From contig NZ_CP018786.1 in NCBI RefSeq assembly GCF_002025665.1, forward strand, positions 3,968,001 to 4,032,000: a stretch of DNA of 64,000 nt. The letters run 5' to 3'. The notes beneath the pieces were generated by a model, which did no database searches, had not been told where the DNA came from, and saw nothing but the letters and a program-made list of their open reading frames with translations. Below are positions 40,748 to 48,861 of the stretch, in pieces (the stretch's first letter is position 1; each line of letters begins with the position of its first letter). Source of the stretch: Chryseobacterium indologenes. Lineage in GTDB: Bacteria; Bacteroidota; Bacteroidia; Flavobacteriales; Weeksellaceae. A program made the position numbers and the translations under genes.

Positions 40748-40793
40748 ATTTTTACCTCTTTCTTATAGTTCATATCTTCGTAAAAAATAAATC

Positions 40794-41084
40794 ATGTTTA
40801 TTATTTCCCTTACCTATAAGAGTTCTATTGAAAATATAGAAAAACTTATTCCCCAGCATAATATTTTCCTCAGCAAACATTATGACTCCGGACAGTTCAT
40901 TGCCTCAGGAAGAAAAGAACCAAGAACGGGAGGGATCATTATTGCTAAAGCAGTATCTAAAAAAGAGGTTGAGCAGATCATCACTGAAGATCCTTTTTAT
41001 ATTCAGGAGGTTGCAGATTATACTATTACCGAATTTATCCCATCCAAATACAACGAAAACTTTAAACTTTTTATAGAAGACTAA
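40794..41084 (+). CDS. YciI-family protein
   Basis: A 96-residue ferredoxin-like (dimeric alpha-beta barrel) protein. The typical pattern is present: a leading strand IISLTYKSSIENI, a His-Asp pair in PQHNIFLSKHYDSGQFIASGRKE, and the second half VEQIITEDPFYIQEVADYTITEF. Members are proposed to be small hydrolytic or lyase enzymes; the function of this one is unknown. Its TAA overlaps the ATG of xth by one base (TAATG), so they share an mRNA and are translationally coupled. Confidence 0.88.
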   Translation: MFIISLTYKSSIENIEKLIPQHNIFLSKHYDSGQFIASGRKEPRTGGIIIAKAVSKKEVEQIITEDPFYIQEVADYTITEFIPSKYNENFKLFIED

Positions 41085-41848
41085 TGAAATTAATTACATA
41101 CAACGTCAATGGAATCAGAGCGGCTTTCACAAAAGATTTTCTGGGCTGGCTGAAAACTGCCGATCCGGATATCATCTGTATTCAGGAGAGCAAAGCAGGA
41201 AACGATCAGATAGATATCGAAAGTCTTGAAAAATTAGGATATCACAGTTATTGGCATTCTGCAGTAAGAAAAGGCTATAGTGGGGTCGGAATTGCCTCAA
41301 AAATAAAACCCAATCATGTAGAGTATGGTTGTGGTATCGAAAGCTATGATAATGAAGGAAGAATCATCCGTGCTGATTTTGACGGATATTCTGTGATTTC
41401 AGTGTACGTTCCTTCCGCTTCTAATATCGAAAGACTGGATTTTAAAATGCAGTTCTGCCATGACTTTCTTGAGTACATCAAGAATTTAAAAAAAGAAATT
41501 CCCAACCTTATTATATCCGGAGATTTCAATATCTGCCATGAAGCTATTGATATTCACAATCCTGTTGGTCTAAAGAATGTCTCAGGATTTCTTCCTATGG
41601 AAAGAGAATGGATGACCAGTTTCATCAATGAATGTGAACTGATTGACAGTTTCAGATTCTTTAATAATGAACCGGATAATTATACGTGGTGGAGCTACCG
41701 ACAAAATTCAAGGGAAAGAAATAAAGGCTGGAGGTTAGATTATAACTTCACTTCCTATAGTTTAAAAGATAAGCTTACAAGGGCTGTTATTTTAAAGGAA
41801 GCTGTACATTCTGACCATTGTCCTGCATTATTGGAATTGGATGTATAA
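41084..41848 (+). CDS. xth: Exodeoxyribonuclease III / AP endonuclease
   Basis: A 254-residue base-excision-repair nuclease of the ExoIII/APE1 family. Catalytic motifs are in order: TYNVNGIRAA (Asn), CIQESK (Glu), YSGVGIASK, SGDFNICH (Asp/Asn), and the ending SDHCPALLEL with the Asp-His pair. It cleaves at abasic sites and removes blocked 3' ends. It overlaps the YciI gene by one base. A bidirectional terminator follows. Confidence 0.95.
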   Translation: MKLITYNVNGIRAAFTKDFLGWLKTADPDIICIQESKAGNDQIDIESLEKLGYHSYWHSAVRKGYSGVGIASKIKPNHVEYGCGIESYDNEGRIIRADFDGYSVISVYVPSASNIERLDFKMQFCHDFLEYIKNLKKEIPNLIISGDFNICHEAIDIHNPVGLKNVSGFLPMEREWMTSFINECELIDSFRFFNNEPDNYTWWSYRQNSRERNKGWRLDYNFTSYSLKDKLTRAVILKEAVHSDHCPALLELDV

Positions 41849-41870
41849 TCAACGCTATATTCATCCATAC

Positions 41871-41902
41871 AAAAAGCCAGCTGAATCAGCTGGCTTTTTT
41901 TT
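41871..41902. terminator. Terminator between xth and the RlpA-like gene
   Basis: AAAAAGCCAGCTGA pairs with TCAGCTGGCTTTTT at the very centre, with T residues following; the A run on the left suits the opposite direction too. Confidence 0.9.
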
Positions 41903-41918
41903 AATTTAAATCATAAAA

Positions 41919-42290
41919 TTAATCGACAATTTCATATTCGACCGGAATAGTACCATGGCTGATATCTCCGATCTCATCGAACGCAGCTTTAGACATGTCT
42001 AAAGATCTTGATGAATGGTAAGGCCCTCTGTCATTAATTCTTACTATTACCTCTTTACCATTTTTAAGGTTTGTTACCTTAACGTTTGTTCCAAATGGAA
42101 GCGTTCTGTTTGCTGCAGTGAACTTTGAGTTATCAAAGATTTCTCCGCTGGCAGTTTTTCTACCGTTAAATCTATCGTGGTAGTACGATGCATAACTTGT
42201 TTTTTTCGCATCTAAGGCATTACTTGTAAAAGAGTAAACACCTAAGGTTGAAATCATCATTATGATTACGAGAATGAATCTTTTCATCAT
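41919..42290 (-). CDS. RlpA-like double-psi beta-barrel protein
   Basis: A 123-residue exported protein. A signal peptide covers about residues 1-25. The DPBB fold is marked by ASYYHDRFNGRKTASGEIFD, TAANRTLPFGTNVKVTN and VRINDRGPYHSSRSLDMSKAA, the conserved core of RlpA, which includes the catalytic-type Asp in DRGP. In Pseudomonas RlpA cleaves peptidoglycan strands without stem peptides at the septum. The SPOR domain that locates RlpA to the septum is absent, and this protein stops right after the DPBB. A TACATTTG box lies 28 bases upstream. Confidence 0.9.
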   Translation of the reverse strand: MMKRFILVIIMMISTLGVYSFTSNALDAKKTSYASYYHDRFNGRKTASGEIFDNSKFTAANRTLPFGTNVKVTNLKNGKEVIVRINDRGPYHSSRSLDMSKAAFDEIGDISHGTIPVEYEIVD

Positions 42291-42317
42291 TTTGAACTTT
42301 TATTGGTTTTGACGGAG

Positions 42318-42325
42318 CAAATGTA
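42318..42325 (-). promoter_or_regulatory. Candidate -7 element (TACATTTG) for the RlpA-like gene
   Basis: The plus strand reads CAAATGTA. It fits the consensus fully; the partner TTG element is not seen. Confidence 0.4.
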
Positions 42326-42801
42326 TCAGGAATCTTTATAAAACCCTATTCGATATGTTAAAAATAGTTAATAAAACATTAACAAAATGTTAAACAAAGC
42401 TGTAACCTCCTATGGATAGGGCTTTTACAACATACTGTTAAAAAGTGTTAAAAAAACACTTAAAAAGTTAACATAATTAACTAATTTATACATAATTTAA
42501 AAACTCTAAAAACAAAACAAACTGATAATCAATAATTTAAAAATACATATTGTTAAGATTTTAATCAAAAAAAAATAATTCCAAAATTAAATTTCTTAAA
42601 TCCAAGATGAGAAAAAATGACCACCAGAATATGCTGAGCCTTATAATATCAAATTTCACAACCAGATTTTAACATCTAAATACAGTGTTAAAATTTCCTG
42701 ACTATTCTTATTTCAAAAATAATAAGATAAAAATTTTAAAAATGAATGAATATTATTTACTACCATCGAAAAATAAAAGAACATCTCATCTCTTTAAAAG
42801 T

Positions 42802-42830
42802 AAAAAACCAATGACTTCTCATTGGTTTTT
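42802..42830 (-). terminator. Terminator of the secreted-protein gene pair
   Basis: AAAAACCAATGA pairs with TCATTGGTTTTT around a CTTC loop; on the minus strand the T run follows the stem. Confidence 0.85.
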
Positions 42831-42853
42831 ATTATGTAATTAAATAAATTTCT

Positions 42854-43561
42854 TTATTTTAAATATTCTAAAACATAATCATACGTTCCGTTCGGATATA
42901 CCACAGACATACTTGGAGATCCTGTAACAGCAGCTCCTGTAGATGTATCATATGAATATAATTCTCTGGAATATACTGTATTAGTACCCGCCTTATAAAT
43001 AGTAATTCCGTACATAGCAGTAATTCCGGCAGGAGCAGGAATTGTTACTGCAGTAGTAGTACCGTTTGCAGCAAAAGTTCCTTTTATACCATAAATTTGT
43101 GCACTATTTACTTGTCTGTTTGTAACAGTTTCAGTGGTAAGGATATTTTCTTTACCTCCTCCACCTAATGGCAACCATTGTCCTGAAACCGATGAAAATG
43201 CAGGTGTTGGAGTAGGATTACTGAAATAGTAAAAACCTACACTTACAGGTTGATTACCAATACCAGAACCAGTAGCAGGAGTAGTACCCGCAACAGAGTT
43301 ATATACGATCATACCATCATATGCTGTAGGAAACTTTAATGCATTTGTTACTTGACTAACGAATGTAAAAGTAGTTAAGTTTGTTCTAGGAACAGATAAA
43401 CCTTTTCCTAAGTTGTTGGATGAAGGGAAACTTGAAGCATCTAAGTAAACTGATTCTCCACCTATGGTTGCATTAATTGTATTATTTGTTTTGATCTGTG
43501 CATTAGAAAAGATACCCACAGCTAATAATACAAGAGCAGAAATTTTTTTATTTGTGTTCAT
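42854..43561 (-). CDS. Secreted protein of unknown function, Gly/Thr/Asn-rich
   Basis: A 235-residue exported protein; the signal peptide ends SNAQ at about residue 22. No family was recognised. The composition (Thr, Asn, Ser, Gly, few charges) suggests a beta-rich surface protein. It contains VGFYYFSNPTPTPAF and SGQWLPLGGGG, which line up in order and spacing with GPGFYYFDNSVPEWRPIVG in the neighbouring protein, so the two share a segment. The start lies 17 bases after the neighbour's stop, so they are co-transcribed; this one is second in the unit. Proteins of this style are common in Chryseobacterium. Confidence 0.75.
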   Translation of the reverse strand: MNTNKKISALVLLAVGIFSNAQIKTNNTINATIGGESVYLDASSFPSSNNLGKGLSVPRTNLTTFTFVSQVTNALKFPTAYDGMIVYNSVAGTTPATGSGIGNQPVSVGFYYFSNPTPTPAFSSVSGQWLPLGGGGKENILTTETVTNRQVNSAQIYGIKGTFAANGTTTAVTIPAPAGITAMYGITIYKAGTNTVYSRELYSYDTSTGAAVTGSPSMSVVYPNGTYDYVLEYLK

Positions 43562-43578
43562 TTCACTATTATTTTAAA

Positions 43579-44193
43579 TTATAAACTTGTGCAATACCAT
43601 GCACCACTGATGAAAGTATACTCTAATGCCGAACCTGATACTGCTGGTGAAGTAGTTGTACTAGAGTGAACACCAGTAACACTAAATCCAGCACCACCTG
43701 TAGCATCAACAATTCTGAATTTATCTCCGGCAACTGAAGTTGCTACTGCAGGAGCTGCAATAGTTACATTCGTAGTTACCAACATTGATTCATTCTTGTT
43801 AATGGCAGTCGATTGTGAAACGTTAGTATATCCGGTAACTGCAACAGAACCAACTATTGGTCTCCATTCAGGAACTGAATTATCAAAATAATAGAATCCA
43901 GGGCCTGTAATTTTAACTTTTCTTGCACCTGTACCTGTTCCGGAAGTAATGTAAACAATAGCTCCATTCTGAGGTGCACCGTATGTACCACTGGTGTCAT
44001 CCTTAGAAGATAATTCTGCTGCCGTCATACGAGGGACTAGTAAGGCATCAGGTCTAGCATTGTCTGTAGTATTTGCTACTACGTCTAATGTTGCGGCAGG
44101 TGTGGTTGTGTTAATCCCCACTCGCCCTTGTTGAGCCTTAGAAACGGCCGAAAGGCCAACAAGCATAATTGCTGTTAATAAAAATTTTTTCAT
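43579..44193 (-). CDS. Secreted protein of unknown function with a VGINTTTPAATLDV start
   Basis: A 204-residue exported protein; the signal peptide ends SKAQ at residue 21. The mature start GRVGINTTTPAATLDV resembles the repeat found in many Bacteroidota surface or tail-fibre-like proteins, where it begins a trimeric or fibrous module. After that comes a beta-rich part with GPGFYYFDNSVPEWRPIVG and a C-terminus ending in SGAWYCTSL. There is no type IX sorting domain. It precedes the related gene by 17 bases. Upstream (44374-44381) is a possible TAAATTTG box, far from the start. Confidence 0.75.
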   Translation of the reverse strand: MKKFLLTAIMLVGLSAVSKAQQGRVGINTTTPAATLDVVANTTDNARPDALLVPRMTAAELSSKDDTSGTYGAPQNGAIVYITSGTGTGARKVKITGPGFYYFDNSVPEWRPIVGSVAVTGYTNVSQSTAINKNESMLVTTNVTIAAPAVATSVAGDKFRIVDATGGAGFSVTGVHSSTTTSPAVSGSALEYTFISGAWYCTSL

Positions 44194-44560
44194 AAGTTTT
44201 TAAAGATTTTTAATTACATTTTTTCATCAATATTTCCAAAAAGGAAGATACATCTCAACTTGTGAACACTGAATTAAAATAAAATATTCAATAAGTATTT
44301 CAATTGATTTTTAGCTTTATTTCAATAATTAACTTGCTGAAAGCACATGATTTAAAAATATTGCTTCTTGCGCAAATTTAAGACATAATTTTCGATTTTA
44401 AATACATTATAATAGAAAATTAAAAAATCTTAATTGCACAAAATATTAATAAATTGATTATCAATTAAATAAAAACCCGCTACCGAGAAAATTCTATGTT
44501 AATTTTCGTTAATAAGTCAGTTTTACAAATGTTATTTCTGACTGATTAATAAGCGTTTAG
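44194..44560. other. AT-rich spacer between the secreted-protein genes and rimO
   Basis: This 367-base spacer has no gene I can support. On the minus strand TAAATTTG occurs at 44381-44374, about 180 bases before the secreted-protein start. No clear terminator hairpin was found for rimO. Confidence 0.45.
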
Positions 44561-45862
44561 CTAAACCAATTCTCCGTATAAGTCAAATTCTTCTGCAGAG
44601 GTAATTTTAACATCTGCAAATTCACCAATAGAAATATAAGTATCTTCTGCTGAGACCAAAACAGTATTATCAACATCCGGAGAATCATACTCTGTTCTTC
44701 CGATGAAATAATTTCCTTCTTTACGGTCAAACATACATCTGAATACTTTACCTATTTTTTCCTGATTTTTTTCCCACGAAATCTGAGATTGCAGCTCCAT
44801 TATTTCTTCTACTCTTGCCTCTTTTACTTCCTGTGGAATATTATCTTCCAAAACATGGGCAGTAGTGTTCTCTTCGTGAGAATAGGTAAAGCATCCTAGT
44901 CTGTCAAACTTCTGCTCTCTTACCCAGTCTTTAAGCTCCTGAAATATCTCTTCTGTTTCTCCAGGATATCCAACGATAAGCGTTGTTCTGATCGCCATAT
45001 CAGGAACTTTCTCTCTGAATTTACCTAAAAGAGCATCTGTTTTCTCATGGGTAGTTCCTCTCTTCATAGATTTCAGTAAATCTGAATTGATATGCTGAAG
45101 AGGAATATCTATATAGTTACATACTTTAGGTTCTTCACGGATAATATCAAGAACATCTTCAGGAAAACCGCTCGGGAAAGCATAGTGAAGACGAATCCAT
45201 TCCACTCCTTCTACTTTTACCAATTCTTTTAAAAGATCACCCAATGCTCTCTTTTTATAAAGATCAAGACCATAGTAAGTAAGATCCTGAGCAATAAGAA
45301 TTAATTCTTTTGTCCCTTTTTTGGCCAGTTTCTGAGCTTCTAAAACCAGTTTTTCGATTGGAGTTGAAATATGTCCTCCTCTCATCAATGGGATAGCACA
45401 GAAAGAACATGGTCTGTCACAACCTTCAGAAATTTTAAGGTATGCGTAATGTTTTGGAGTTGTTGTTAATCTTTCTCCTACCAGTTCATGTTTATAATCT
45501 GCTCCAAGATGCTTTAAAAGTATCGGAAGGTCTCTTGTTCCGAAATATTGATCTACATCCGGAATTTCTTTTATCAAATCCGGTTTATATCTTTCAGATA
45601 AACATCCTGTAACGAATACTTTCTCGACCTCACCTCTGTTTTTAGCATCAACATAATCAAGGATGGTATTGATAGACTCTTCTTTAGCATTATCGATAAA
45701 TCCGCAGGTATTGATTACCACAATGTCCCCACGGTCTTCGTGAACCACTTCTTTGCCATTGGCCTTCAGCTGGCTCATTAATACTTCAGAATCATATACA
45801 TTCTTGGAACATCCAAGAGTGACTACATTGATTTTCTTCTTCCCTACAGATTTTGTACGCAT
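44561..45862 (-). CDS. rimO: Ribosomal protein S12 methylthiotransferase
   Basis: A 433-residue radical-SAM enzyme that adds a methylthio group to an Asp of ribosomal protein S12. The N-terminal UPF0004 domain has three cluster cysteines (Cys18 in LGCSKN, Cys53 in NTCGF, Cys87 in VTGCLSE). The radical-SAM cluster is CDRPCSFC (Cys148, 152, 155). A TRAM domain occupies the last 65 residues or so. SDSH-type MiaB features are absent, and GCSKN is typical of RimO. The ATG at 45862 is preferred; the frame extends 10 codons further without similarity. A TATCTTTG box lies 20 bases upstream. Confidence 0.95.
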   Translation of the reverse strand: MRTKSVGKKKINVVTLGCSKNVYDSEVLMSQLKANGKEVVHEDRGDIVVINTCGFIDNAKEESINTILDYVDAKNRGEVEKVFVTGCLSERYKPDLIKEIPDVDQYFGTRDLPILLKHLGADYKHELVGERLTTTPKHYAYLKISEGCDRPCSFCAIPLMRGGHISTPIEKLVLEAQKLAKKGTKELILIAQDLTYYGLDLYKKRALGDLLKELVKVEGVEWIRLHYAFPSGFPEDVLDIIREEPKVCNYIDIPLQHINSDLLKSMKRGTTHEKTDALLGKFREKVPDMAIRTTLIVGYPGETEEIFQELKDWVREQKFDRLGCFTYSHEENTTAHVLEDNIPQEVKEARVEEIMELQSQISWEKNQEKIGKVFRCMFDRKEGNYFIGRTEYDSPDVDNTVLVSAEDTYISIGEFADVKITSAEEFDLYGELV

Positions 45863-45881
45863 CGTTTTGATTTTGAGTCTG

Positions 45882-45889
45882 CAAAGATA
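45882..45889 (-). promoter_or_regulatory. Candidate -7 element (TATCTTTG) for rimO
   Basis: The plus strand reads CAAAGATA, 20 bases before the rimO ATG. No TTG partner at the usual distance. Confidence 0.4.
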
Positions 45890-45912
45890 CAAAATATTGG
45901 AGAGTTAGGATT

Positions 45913-45944
45913 AAAAAATAAAAACCACTTTATAAAAGTGGTTT
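45913..45944 (-). terminator. Terminator at the end of the polysaccharide locus
   Basis: AAAACCACTT (45921-45930) pairs with AAGTGGTTTT (45935-45944); on the minus strand it is followed by TTTATTTTTTAA. It ends the run of same-strand genes that begins beyond the right edge. Confidence 0.85.
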
Positions 45945-45957
45945 TCAGGGATATACT

Positions 45958-46503
45958 TTAAAAGTTTTTTTCTTTAAATCCGGGAGCATTCTGATCTTTA
46001 TCTGAAAGTATGGCATCTTTTTCATCTACCTTCCAATCGATATCAAGATCGGGATCATTGAATTTCACACTGCCTTCTGATTCTTTGTTATAAAAATTAT
46101 CACATTTATAAGAAAATACAGCATGGGTACTCAATACAGAAAAACCATGTCCGAAACCTCTCGGTACATAAAGCTGTAATTTATTTTCAGCAGTAAGTTC
46201 TATTCCGAACCATTTCCCGAATGTAGGAGAATCCTCTCTAAGGTCTACAGCCACATCCCAAACGCTTCCTTCAAGACAGGATACTAATTTTGCCTGGGCA
46301 TGTTCACCTTTCTGAAGATGCAGTCCTCTCAATACTCCATAGGAAGATTTAGAAATATTATCCTGCACAAAGTGCCCGTTCATTCCGGTAAGTTCCTCAA
46401 ATTTTTTTTCGTTGAACTTTTCAAAGAAGTAGCCTCTTTCGTCTTCAAAAATAGTAGGCTCTATGATGTAGCAGTCTTTAAGCGGGGTTTCTTTAATTTT
46501 CAT
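45958..46503 (-). CDS. rfbC: dTDP-4-dehydrorhamnose 3,5-epimerase (RfbC/RmlC family)
   Basis: A 181-residue cupin epimerase for nucleotide sugars. The start ETPLKDCYIIEPTIFEDERGYFFE, the active-site His in GVLRGLHLQKGEHAQAKLV and YVPRGFGHGFSVLS (Tyr and His) match RmlC. It normally acts between RmlB and RmlD in dTDP-rhamnose synthesis, but RmlA, RmlB and RmlD are not in the window. It could also epimerise another 4-keto sugar made for this locus. It is the last gene before the terminator, 14 bases after a sugar transferase. Confidence 0.9.
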   Translation of the reverse strand: MKIKETPLKDCYIIEPTIFEDERGYFFEKFNEKKFEELTGMNGHFVQDNISKSSYGVLRGLHLQKGEHAQAKLVSCLEGSVWDVAVDLREDSPTFGKWFGIELTAENKLQLYVPRGFGHGFSVLSTHAVFSYKCDNFYNKESEGSVKFNDPDLDIDWKVDEKDAILSDKDQNAPGFKEKNF

Positions 46504-46517
46504 AATAGTTAAAAACT

Positions 46518-47087
46518 CTATTTCAATGTGGTTATTAATGTTTTAAACAAGATCTTTATATCGTTTCTGAAAGACATATTTTCAAAATAGTCCAGATTCA
46601 TTTTTACTTTGTTTGGAAATAATACTTCATCATTGTAAGCTAAAGGATTTTCCTGATTTTTCAGAAGATATTCTTCATCTCTGTATTTAATACTTGCTTC
46701 ACAGGTAAGCCCCGGCTTGAGTTCCAAAACTTTTCTGTCTGCTCCGGTAAGCTTATCATAATAGCCTTCAATATCAGGTCTGGGACCTACAAAACTCATC
46801 TCACCTTTTAAAATATTAAACAATTGTGGAAATTCATCCAGCTTAAATTTTCTAAGAGTCTGCCCTATTTTTGAACATGTTCTCTGCTGTTCATGAATTG
46901 TTTTAATCTTAAAAATGGTAAATGGTTTTCCATACTGCCCTATTCGGGTCTGAAAAAAAATCCCATTGGAAGATGTATCCAAACTTGCAATCACAAATAA
47001 AATAATCAGTACCGGCATAAGAAAGAGGATCAATATTGCCGCTAAGACAAAATCAAAAATCGTTTTCCAATATTTATACTGATTCAT
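46518..47087 (-). CDS. Initiating sugar-phosphate transferase (bacterial sugar transferase), second copy
   Basis: A 189-residue PglC/WcaJ-core-type phosphoglycosyl transferase. A single N-terminal re-entrant helix (about 8-35) is followed by the catalytic core: the Arg/Phe region TRIGQYGKPFTIFKIKTI, the Asp-Glu dyad in KLDEFPQLFNILKGEMSFVGPRPD, and LKPGLTCEASIKYRDEEYL. Such enzymes transfer a sugar phosphate to undecaprenyl phosphate to start a repeat unit. The C-terminal part departs from the usual PGITGWAQVNGR motif, so its donor sugar may differ from that of its 200-residue homologue at 48862. It lies 14 bases after the aminotransferase gene. Confidence 0.85.
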   Translation of the reverse strand: MNQYKYWKTIFDFVLAAILILFLMPVLIILFVIASLDTSSNGIFFQTRIGQYGKPFTIFKIKTIHEQQRTCSKIGQTLRKFKLDEFPQLFNILKGEMSFVGPRPDIEGYYDKLTGADRKVLELKPGLTCEASIKYRDEEYLLKNQENPLAYNDEVLFPNKVKMNLDYFENMSFRNDIKILFKTLITTLK

Positions 47088-47101
47088 TCAATTCAATGGT
47101 A

Positions 47102-48238
47102 TTAAATTCCAAAGTAAGTATGCACTACTTTCGTTATTCTCTCTCTGTCATCATCTGACAGATTAGAACCTGAAGGAAGACATAATCCGTTATCAAAAAG
47201 TTTTTCAGAAACATTCCCACCATAGTAAGGAGACGTTTCAAAAACCGGCTGTAAATGCATTGGTTTCCAAAGTGGTCTGGATTCTATATTATCTTCTAAG
47301 AACGCAAGTCTTAAACTTTCTCTGTCTTTACCTGTGATTTCCGGATCAATGATTATCGCAGATAACCAGTGATTTGAATAAAAATCATCTCCAGATTCTG
47401 AAAATACAGTTACACCTTCAATATTTTTAAAAAGATCAACATAGAAGCTGTGCATGGCTCTACGGGCAGCAATTCTATCGTTAAGAACTTCCATCTGTCC
47501 TCTTCCTATTCCTGCTACAATATTACTCATTCTATAGTTGAAGCCAATCTGTGAATGCTGATAATGTGGTGCATTGTCTCTGGCTTGTGTAGAAAGGAAA
47601 ACGGTTTTATCTTTATCTTCCTGAGTATGACAAACCATCGCTCCACCTCCTGAAGTGGTAATAATTTTATTTCCGTTAAAACTTAAAATCCCAAAACGTC
47701 CGAATGTTCCGCATGCCTGTCCTTTATAAGTTGAACCAAGTGCTTCTGCTGCGTCTTCAATCACAGGAATCTGGAATTCTTCAGCAATAGCCATAATTTC
47801 GTTCATTTTTGCAGGCATTCCGTAAAGGTGAACTACAATGATTGCCTTAGGCTTTGTTCCTTTCTGGATTCTGTCTTCAATAGCTTCTCTTAATGCTTTC
47901 GGGCACATATTCCATGTAACTGGCTCACTATCCACAAAAACAGGTATTGCTCCACAATATGCAATTGGGTTAGCTGAAGCAGAGAAAGTCATTGATTGGC
48001 AGATCACCTCATCACCATGTACAATTCCACATTCAATAAGAGCAAGGTGTAATGCTGCAGTACCTGCAGAAAGTGCAGCCACTTTTGCATTTCCACCTAA
48101 AAACTGTTCCAGATCACTTTCAAATCCGTTAACATTAGGTCCTAATGGAGCTACCCAGTTTTCTTCAAATGCTTCGTTGATATATTTTTGTTCATTCCCT
48201 CCCATATGTGGTGAGGACAACCAGATTTTAGTATTCAT
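47102..48238 (-). CDS. DegT/DnrJ/EryC1/StrS aminotransferase (PglE-like)
   Basis: A 378-residue PLP-dependent sugar aminotransferase. The PLP-forming Lys191 lies in SFNGNKIITTSGGGAM, and VIEDAAEALGSTYKG and the AGTAALHLAL start complete the family pattern. Best resemblance is to PglE/WbpE-type enzymes, which aminate the 4-keto position of UDP-4-keto-6-deoxy-GlcNAc. Together with the neighbouring PglD-like acetyltransferase and PglC-like transferase genes this suggests a 2,4-diacetamido-2,4,6-trideoxyhexose. The dehydratase PglF needed before it is not in the window. It is 20 bases downstream of the pglD-like gene. Confidence 0.9.
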   Translation of the reverse strand: MNTKIWLSSPHMGGNEQKYINEAFEENWVAPLGPNVNGFESDLEQFLGGNAKVAALSAGTAALHLALIECGIVHGDEVICQSMTFSASANPIAYCGAIPVFVDSEPVTWNMCPKALREAIEDRIQKGTKPKAIIVVHLYGMPAKMNEIMAIAEEFQIPVIEDAAEALGSTYKGQACGTFGRFGILSFNGNKIITTSGGGAMVCHTQEDKDKTVFLSTQARDNAPHYQHSQIGFNYRMSNIVAGIGRGQMEVLNDRIAARRAMHSFYVDLFKNIEGVTVFSESGDDFYSNHWLSAIIIDPEITGKDRESLRLAFLEDNIESRPLWKPMHLQPVFETSPYYGGNVSEKLFDNGLCLPSGSNLSDDDRERITKVVHTYFGI

Positions 48239-48258
48239 ATTTTTGATTAGTAACTTGT

Positions 48259-48852
48259 TTATATAATATTTTTCTTGATAATTCTACCCGGATTTCCTAC
48301 AACCACTGAATAATCAGGAATATCGTTAATAATTACCGCTCCGGCACCTATTACACACCATTTTCCTATTTTAATTCCCTGGATTACTGAAGCTCCGATT
48401 CCCACCTGAGAACCTTCTCCTACTTCTACTCCTCCGGCAAGTGCTGAATTGGGTGAAATATGAACAAAATCTTCAACCACGCAATCATGATCTACAGATG
48501 CATTGGTATTGATGATACAGTGTTTACCAATGGTAGTATCAGCATTAATTACAACTCCTCCCATGATTACTGTTCCCTCTTCTATTTTCACAGAACCAGA
48601 AATTATTGATTTTGGGTGTACTAAAGTACCCATCTCACTCTTTATCTGTTCTGCAATCTTTTTACGGGTAAGATTATTCCCAATTGAAATAATAAGTTTT
48701 TCCTTATCGTCCGGTAAAGTATTCAAGACTGGAAATCCGTAGCATTCCTTTTTAGTGACATCCTGATCTATGAATGCCTTAATTTTTATGTCATTAGCAG
48801 CAGCAATATCTGCAATTACCTTTCCATGTCCACTTGCTCCAAATAAATACAT
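48259..48852 (-). CDS. PglD/NeuD-type sugar O/N-acetyltransferase
   Basis: A 197-residue acetyltransferase. The N-terminal Rossmann-like part begins MYLFGASGHGKVIADIA and the C-terminal left-handed beta-helix holds HCIINTNASVDHDCVVEDFVHISPN, with the catalytic His in DHD. This arrangement is that of PglD, which acetylates the 4-amino group of UDP-4-amino-sugars. The ATG at 48852 is preferred to a TTG at 48861. The stop of the PglC-like gene at 48862-48864 lies immediately before it, so the pair is one unit. Confidence 0.9.
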   Translation of the reverse strand: MYLFGASGHGKVIADIAAANDIKIKAFIDQDVTKKECYGFPVLNTLPDDKEKLIISIGNNLTRKKIAEQIKSEMGTLVHPKSIISGSVKIEEGTVIMGGVVINADTTIGKHCIINTNASVDHDCVVEDFVHISPNSALAGGVEVGEGSQVGIGASVIQGIKIGKWCVIGAGAVIINDIPDYSVVVGNPGRIIKKNII

Positions 48853-48861
48853 AGCTATCAA

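Larger units (their letters stand above)
42291..42853. other. Long AT-rich spacer between the RlpA-like gene and two secreted-protein genes
   Basis: This 563-base stretch is very AT-rich and holds no convincing gene. I see a TACATTTG box on the minus strand at 42318-42325, a small inverted repeat AAGTGTT/AACACTT at 42443-42461 set in GTTAA-rich sequence, and a terminator at 42802-42830. The middle has no other recognisable structure. Confidence 0.5.

Noticed and set aside
42420..42560. AT-rich, GTTAA-rich stretch as a replication origin
   Set aside because: There are no DnaA boxes, no dnaA or dnaN neighbour, and composition alone is weak evidence in an AT-rich genome.
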